NCBI RefSeq assembly: GCF_001244995.1
Contig: NZ_LN869528.1
Location: 198,773 to 262,772 of the forward strand
Source of the DNA: Intestinimonas massiliensis (ex Afouda et al. 2020)
GTDB taxonomy: Bacteria > Bacillota > Clostridia > Oscillospirales > Oscillospiraceae
Direction of reading: 5' to 3'
Length of the DNA stretch: 64,000 bases
Shown piece after piece: positions 60,370 through 64,000 of this stretch. The notes under the pieces were generated by a model. That model was not told the origin of the DNA, searched no databases, and was given only the letters and a program-made list of their open reading frames with translations. The position numbers and the translations under genes are program-made. The stretch's first letter is position 1. The number at the start of each line of letters is the position of its first letter.

Positions 60370-61731
60370 TCAGCAGAGGCCCATGACAGACAGGCCGATG
60401 AACAGGAAACAGGCGATGAAGGGAATGATGATCTGGGTCACCATGATGTCGAAATAGGCTTCCTTGTGGGTCATCTTGCAGATACCCAGCAGCGTGATCT
60501 GCGCGCCCTGATGGGGCAGAGTGTCCAGCGTACCGGCGGCGATGGCGGCGATCCGGTGGACCTGGGGCATGGTGGCGCCCAGAGCGGCGTAGGTGTCCTT
60601 CAGGGCGTCAAAGGCCACGCCCATGCCGCCGGAGGCGGAGCCGCAGGCGCCGGCGCAGATGGCCACGGTGATCATGACGAAGAAGAGGGGGTGCATGTTG
60701 AGGTGCTTGAGGGCCTCCACCAGATCGGCAAAGCCCTGGGTACCCTTGACCACGCCGCCGAAGCCGACGACGATGGCGGTGTTCAGGATGGCCACGCCGG
60801 AATCGGCAGCGCCCTTATTGAACACCTGGACCCATCCATTGATGCCGCCCTTGACCCGGGGGAACATCAGGATGGTGGCAGCAGCCACACCGATGAATAC
60901 GGAGGTCTCGACGGGCAGGCCGCCCATGGTGCCGTCAGCCCTCTGGAACAGGGGTGCATTGAAGAAGAACAGGATGAGGATGATGGGGATGAAGGCAATG
61001 ATGGGGCTGGGGAGGTCCTCATTCTCGTCCTCCGTCAGCTCGCTGGGGTCCAGTTGGGTGCGCAGGGAGCTGTCGATGAACACGATGCCCTTCTTGGTGA
61101 AGAAGCGGGAGCGGTACTCCAGCCAGGCGAAGATCAGCACATAGGAGGCAATCATGGCCGCCCAGGCGCCGATACCGCCGGCGGTGGGCGTGGTGCCCAA
61201 GGACTGGATGGGAATGACGTTCTGGATGGAGGGGGAGCCCGGGCCGTACATAGAGAAGGTCCAGCAGCCGGCGGAGATGGCGGCGGGGATCAGCCTTCTC
61301 GTCAGGTTGGCCTGCCGGAAGAGCTGCAGGGCGATGGGATAGATGACGAAGAAGACCACGAAGCCGGACACGCCGCCGTAGGTCAGAATGCCGGTGATGG
61401 TCATGACGATGGGTGCGACCAGCTTGCCGTGGCACAGTCCGGCTAGGAACTTGGCGATGGACTTAGCCGCGCCGGTGAACTGGTAGACGGCGCCAAACAG
61501 AGCCCCGACGAAGAATGTCAGGAAATAGCTCGTCACGTAGGAGGAGGCGGCGGGCATAAAGTCGTTCTTCAGACTGGCCAGGATGGCGATCTCGCTGCCG
61601 GAGGCCAGGCCGGAGAACACGATGACGAAGATGGTGACCAGGGGAGCCAGAATCAGGGCCGACAGTTGCTTGAATGCCAGCACGCCGAACAGGATCAGGG
61701 CAATCACCAGAACCAAAATTCCAAAGTTCAA
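60370..61731 (-). CDS. GntP-family permease
   Basis: 453 residues, 12 or so hydrophobic segments. The layout and blocks such as LTYGGVSGFVVFFVIYPIAL, ISAGCWTFSMYGPGSPS and AGACGSASGGMGVAFDALKD match GntP-type carboxylate/H+ symporters. Its position after a CoA-transferase and a crotonase suggests transport of a short-chain organic acid (a hydroxy- or keto-acid), not gluconate; this is inference. The start is TTG at 61731 with AAGGAG 9 bp upstream. 137 bp separate it from the CoA-transferase. Confidence 0.87.
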   Translation of the reverse strand: MNFGILVLVIALILFGVLAFKQLSALILAPLVTIFVIVFSGLASGSEIAILASLKNDFMPAASSYVTSYFLTFFVGALFGAVYQFTGAAKSIAKFLAGLCHGKLVAPIVMTITGILTYGGVSGFVVFFVIYPIALQLFRQANLTRRLIPAAISAGCWTFSMYGPGSPSIQNVIPIQSLGTTPTAGGIGAWAAMIASYVLIFAWLEYRSRFFTKKGIVFIDSSLRTQLDPSELTEDENEDLPSPIIAFIPIILILFFFNAPLFQRADGTMGGLPVETSVFIGVAAATILMFPRVKGGINGWVQVFNKGAADSGVAILNTAIVVGFGGVVKGTQGFADLVEALKHLNMHPLFFVMITVAICAGACGSASGGMGVAFDALKDTYAALGATMPQVHRIAAIAAGTLDTLPHQGAQITLLGICKMTHKEAYFDIMVTQIIIPFIACFLFIGLSVMGLC

Positions 61732-61868
61732 AGGAAAATCTCCTTCCCTCTTAGTAGCATGATGTGGGGTGGACGCTCGGATGGAGTCTGAAAAGGGGCG
61801 GCGCCCCGCCGTCGGGCAGCTTCCGTTGTCCGGACCGCAAAGCGCCGCCGTTTTTCTGGTGCTCTGGC

Positions 61869-63425
61869 TTATTTGAGGCCCATGAGGCCCTCCGCGAAGA
61901 TGCGCGCGTCCATGAGTCTGGGCCCGCCGGCCTCCATCTTGGGAGTGAAGCCCATCTGGTCAACGACCTGCTTCTGTACGTCGATGCCCGGCGCCACTTC
62001 GGTGAGGTACACCCCGTCGCTTCGCAGCTCAAAGACGGCGCGCTCGGTGATGTACATGACAGGCTGTCCGGTCTTGTTGGCGTACGCGCCGGAGAAGGTA
62101 ATCTGCTCCACGGTGTCGATCATCTTCTGCTCCCGGCCCTCCTGGTCAATGACCAGCTTGCCGTCCTCCACATGGGTCTTGATGCCGCCTGCGGTGAAGG
62201 TGCCGCAGAAGAACACCTTTTTGGCGTTCTGGGTGATGTTGACAAAGCCGCCGCAGCCCGCGATCCGGGGGCCGAACTTGGAGACGTTGATGTTGCCGTC
62301 CTTGTCCGCCTGAGCCAGGCCCAGGAAGGCCAGATCCACGCCGCCGCCGTCATAGAAGTCGAATTGGTAGGGCTGGTCCAGAATGGCCTCCACGTTGACC
62401 GACCCGCCGAACTTGGGGCCGCCCTGGGGCACGCCGCCCACGGGGCCGGCCTCCACCGTCAGGGTCATGTAGTCGCCGATGCCCTCCTCGTTGGCCACCA
62501 TAGAGATGTACTCCGGAATGCCGATGCCCAGGTTGACCACCTTGTCGGGCTGCAGCTCCATAGCCGCCCGGCGGCCGATGATCTTCTTGGCGCTCATGGG
62601 GGGGTACTCCAGGCTGCCCAGAGGCACGTGGAAGTCGCCGGTCATGGACCCGTCGTACTCGCACCCCTGGCACTGCGCGTGGTCCTCCTTGTTCTCACAA
62701 ACCACGATGGCGTCCACATAGATTCCGGGGATCTTCACCAGCTTGGGGTCCAGATCGCCGTGCTGGACCACCTTTTCCACCTGGACCACCACCTTGCCGC
62801 CGCTGTTCTTGACGGCCTGGGCAATGGAGGTGGCCTCCAGCGTGCAGCACTCGTGCTCCAGGGTCACATTGCCGTTCTCGTCGGCATAGGAGCCCCGGAT
62901 GAAGCCGATGTCAAATTTCAGGGCCTTGTAGAGCAGTCTCTCCTCACCCAGCACCTCCACCACCTCGACGATGTCCTCGGTGGTGACGCGGTTGAGCTTG
63001 CCGCCCTCGATGCGGGGATCGGCAAAGGTGTTCAGGCCCACATGGGTGATGTGGCCCACCTTGTGCCCCGCGATGTCCCGGTAGAGCTGGGACAGGGTGC
63101 CCTGGGGCAGGTTGTACGCCTCCAGCTTGTCGGCGTTGATCAGCTTGCCCAGCTCCGGCACCATGTTGTAATGCCCGCCGATGACACGCTTGAGCATCCC
63201 CTCGTGGGCGAAATGGTCGGCGCCGCTGCCGTCCCGGTTGCCCTGGGCGGCGGCGTAGAAAAGCGTCAGGTCTTTGGGGGAGCCGCTCTCCAGGAAGCGC
63301 TGCTCCAGAGCCTTGTTCAGCGCCTCTGGCATGGCGCTGGCCACAAAACCGCTGGTGGTAAAGGTCATGCCGTCCTGGACCATTTTAGCGGCCTCGGCCG
63401 CAGTAATCACGGGTTTTTTGCCCAT
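61869..63425 (-). CDS. Family I acyl-CoA:acetate/3-ketoacid CoA-transferase (fused subunits)
   Basis: 518 residues with the alpha and beta halves fused, as in YdiF/Pct-type enzymes. N-terminal KPVITAAEAAKMVQDGMTFT, and the second half with NLGIGIPEYISMVANEEG and the active-site Glu325 in LTVEAGPVGGVP that forms the thioester with CoA. It moves CoA between acyl-CoA and a free acid such as acetate, acetoacetate, propionate or lactate. GGGAGG precedes the ATG. Just downstream of a crotonase, so fermentation to butyrate or use of a hydroxyacid is likely. Confidence 0.92.
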   Translation of the reverse strand: MGKKPVITAAEAAKMVQDGMTFTTSGFVASAMPEALNKALEQRFLESGSPKDLTLFYAAAQGNRDGSGADHFAHEGMLKRVIGGHYNMVPELGKLINADKLEAYNLPQGTLSQLYRDIAGHKVGHITHVGLNTFADPRIEGGKLNRVTTEDIVEVVEVLGEERLLYKALKFDIGFIRGSYADENGNVTLEHECCTLEATSIAQAVKNSGGKVVVQVEKVVQHGDLDPKLVKIPGIYVDAIVVCENKEDHAQCQGCEYDGSMTGDFHVPLGSLEYPPMSAKKIIGRRAAMELQPDKVVNLGIGIPEYISMVANEEGIGDYMTLTVEAGPVGGVPQGGPKFGGSVNVEAILDQPYQFDFYDGGGVDLAFLGLAQADKDGNINVSKFGPRIAGCGGFVNITQNAKKVFFCGTFTAGGIKTHVEDGKLVIDQEGREQKMIDTVEQITFSGAYANKTGQPVMYITERAVFELRSDGVYLTEVAPGIDVQKQVVDQMGFTPKMEAGGPRLMDARIFAEGLMGLK

Positions 63426-63476
63426 ATGTATTGATCCTCCCGTTTCTTCGTTTTCATCGGGTTCCCAGGCGCCGGC

Positions 63477-64000
63477 TCACTTGCCGATAAAGTGCTTCTC
63501 CTTGCGCTTCTCCAGGAACGCGGTCATGCCTTCCTTCTTGTCCTCCGTGGAGAAGGATAGGCCGAAGATGTTGGCCTCCAGCTTCAGGCCGTTGTCCAGA
63601 TCCATGTCGGCGCCGGAGTTGATGACCTGCTTGGCCAGGGAGACGGCGTAGGGGGCGTTCTTCATGATACGGCCGGCCATCGCCTTGCAGTAATCGAGGA
63701 GCTCCTCCTGGGGCACCACGTGGTTGGCCAGGCCGATGCGGTAGGCGTCCTGGGCGTCGATCATATCGCAGGTGAAGATCATCTCCTTGGCGCGGCCCTT
63801 GCCCACCAGACGGGCCAGACGCTGGGTGCCACCGAAGCCGGGCAGGATGCCCAGGCCGCACTCGGGCTGGGCAAACTTGGCGTTTTCAGCGGCCACGCGG
63901 ATGTCGCAGGCCATGGAGATCTCGCAGCCGCCGCCCAGAGCAAAGCCGTTCACAGCCGCGATGGTCACCTGGGGCATGTTCTCCAGACGGCCGAAAGCCT
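63477..64000 (-). CDS. Enoyl-CoA hydratase/crotonase, 5' end cut off by window edge
   Basis: The frame is open to the right edge; the ATG at 63977 is internal (conserved AFGRLEN precedes it). Crotonase-fold features: oxyanion-hole AAVNGFALGGGCEISMACD, and the two catalytic Glu positions in GGGCE and AQPECGLGILPGFGGTQRL. The C-terminal EKRKEKHFIGK is typical of short-chain enoyl-CoA hydratase (3-hydroxybutyryl-CoA dehydratase), a step of the butyrate pathway. About 175 of 260 residues are present. Confidence 0.92.
   Translation of the reverse strand, partial: AFGRLENMPQVTIAAVNGFALGGGCEISMACDIRVAAENAKFAQPECGLGILPGFGGTQRLARLVGKGRAKEMIFTCDMIDAQDAYRIGLANHVVPQEELLDYCKAMAGRIMKNAPYAVSLAKQVINSGADMDLDNGLKLEANIFGLSFSTEDKKEGMTAFLEKRKEKHFIGK

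Overview
The window is GC-rich, densely coded Firmicute DNA. The gene set fits a Clostridia bacterium of the Oscillospiraceae type, close to the Flavonifractor / Intestinimonas / Lawsonibacter butyrate producers. The supporting signs are strong AGGAGG ribosome binding sites, many GTG/TTG starts, a T-box leader, a CIRCE element, a BlaI/M56 pair, three SLH-domain proteins, and an acyl-CoA transferase next to a crotonase. This assignment is inference from gene content; no rRNA or tRNA gene was seen.

Layout. 1-839: tail of a tyrosine recombinase, probably the end of an integrated element, followed by AT-rich DNA. 1052-3294: galactofuranose pair (glf plus a family 2 glycosyltransferase). 3479-7081: a ribbon-helix-helix mini-gene overlapping comF, mreB, a membrane protein and a 2-hydroxyacid dehydrogenase. 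7246-12619: small SLH protein, pyrG, XRE regulator, DUF1846 protein and a TSUP permease. 12626-15726: a BlaI-like repressor, an M56 sensor protease and a membrane protein behind a promoter with a perfect inverted-repeat operator. 15775-18602: a P-type metal ATPase behind a yybP-ykoY-type (Mn2+) riboswitch. 18634-25531: nadE, a two-part CHR transporter, citrate synthase and a 17-repeat Sel1 protein.

25572-33367: proBA, then trmL and the lower-glycolysis run pgk-tpiA-gpmI-eno. 33424-36592: small (p)ppGpp synthetase, a PLP enzyme and a secreted stalk-domain protein. 36671-40097: a DUF4342 membrane protein, response regulator, flavodoxin-like protein and histidine kinase in one run. 40110-41872: Na+/Ca2+ exchanger-family protein and a split-barrel flavoprotein. 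41944-44014: groES-groEL under CIRCE. 44087-47403: RNA methyltransferase, WG/SLH protein and lipid kinase. 47591-51212: NfeD, SPFH protein, class II aldolase and a CNNM/CorC-type protein. 51266-52212: a two-piece LysO exporter. 52301-54602: thrS with a T-box, preceded by a 50-residue gene.

54673-64000: an XRE regulator; a 1206-residue secreted nucleotidase-SLH-hydrolase fusion; prfB; a 35-residue mini-gene; and, running off the right edge, a crotonase, CoA-transferase and GntP permease that look like part of short-chain fatty acid (butyrate) metabolism.

Regulation is unusually readable. Many promoters can be picked by eye with exactly 17 bp between the hexamers, and several genes carry structured leaders (Mn2+ riboswitch, T-box, and unassigned hairpin leaders ahead of pyrG, the CaCA exchanger and the CNNM gene).
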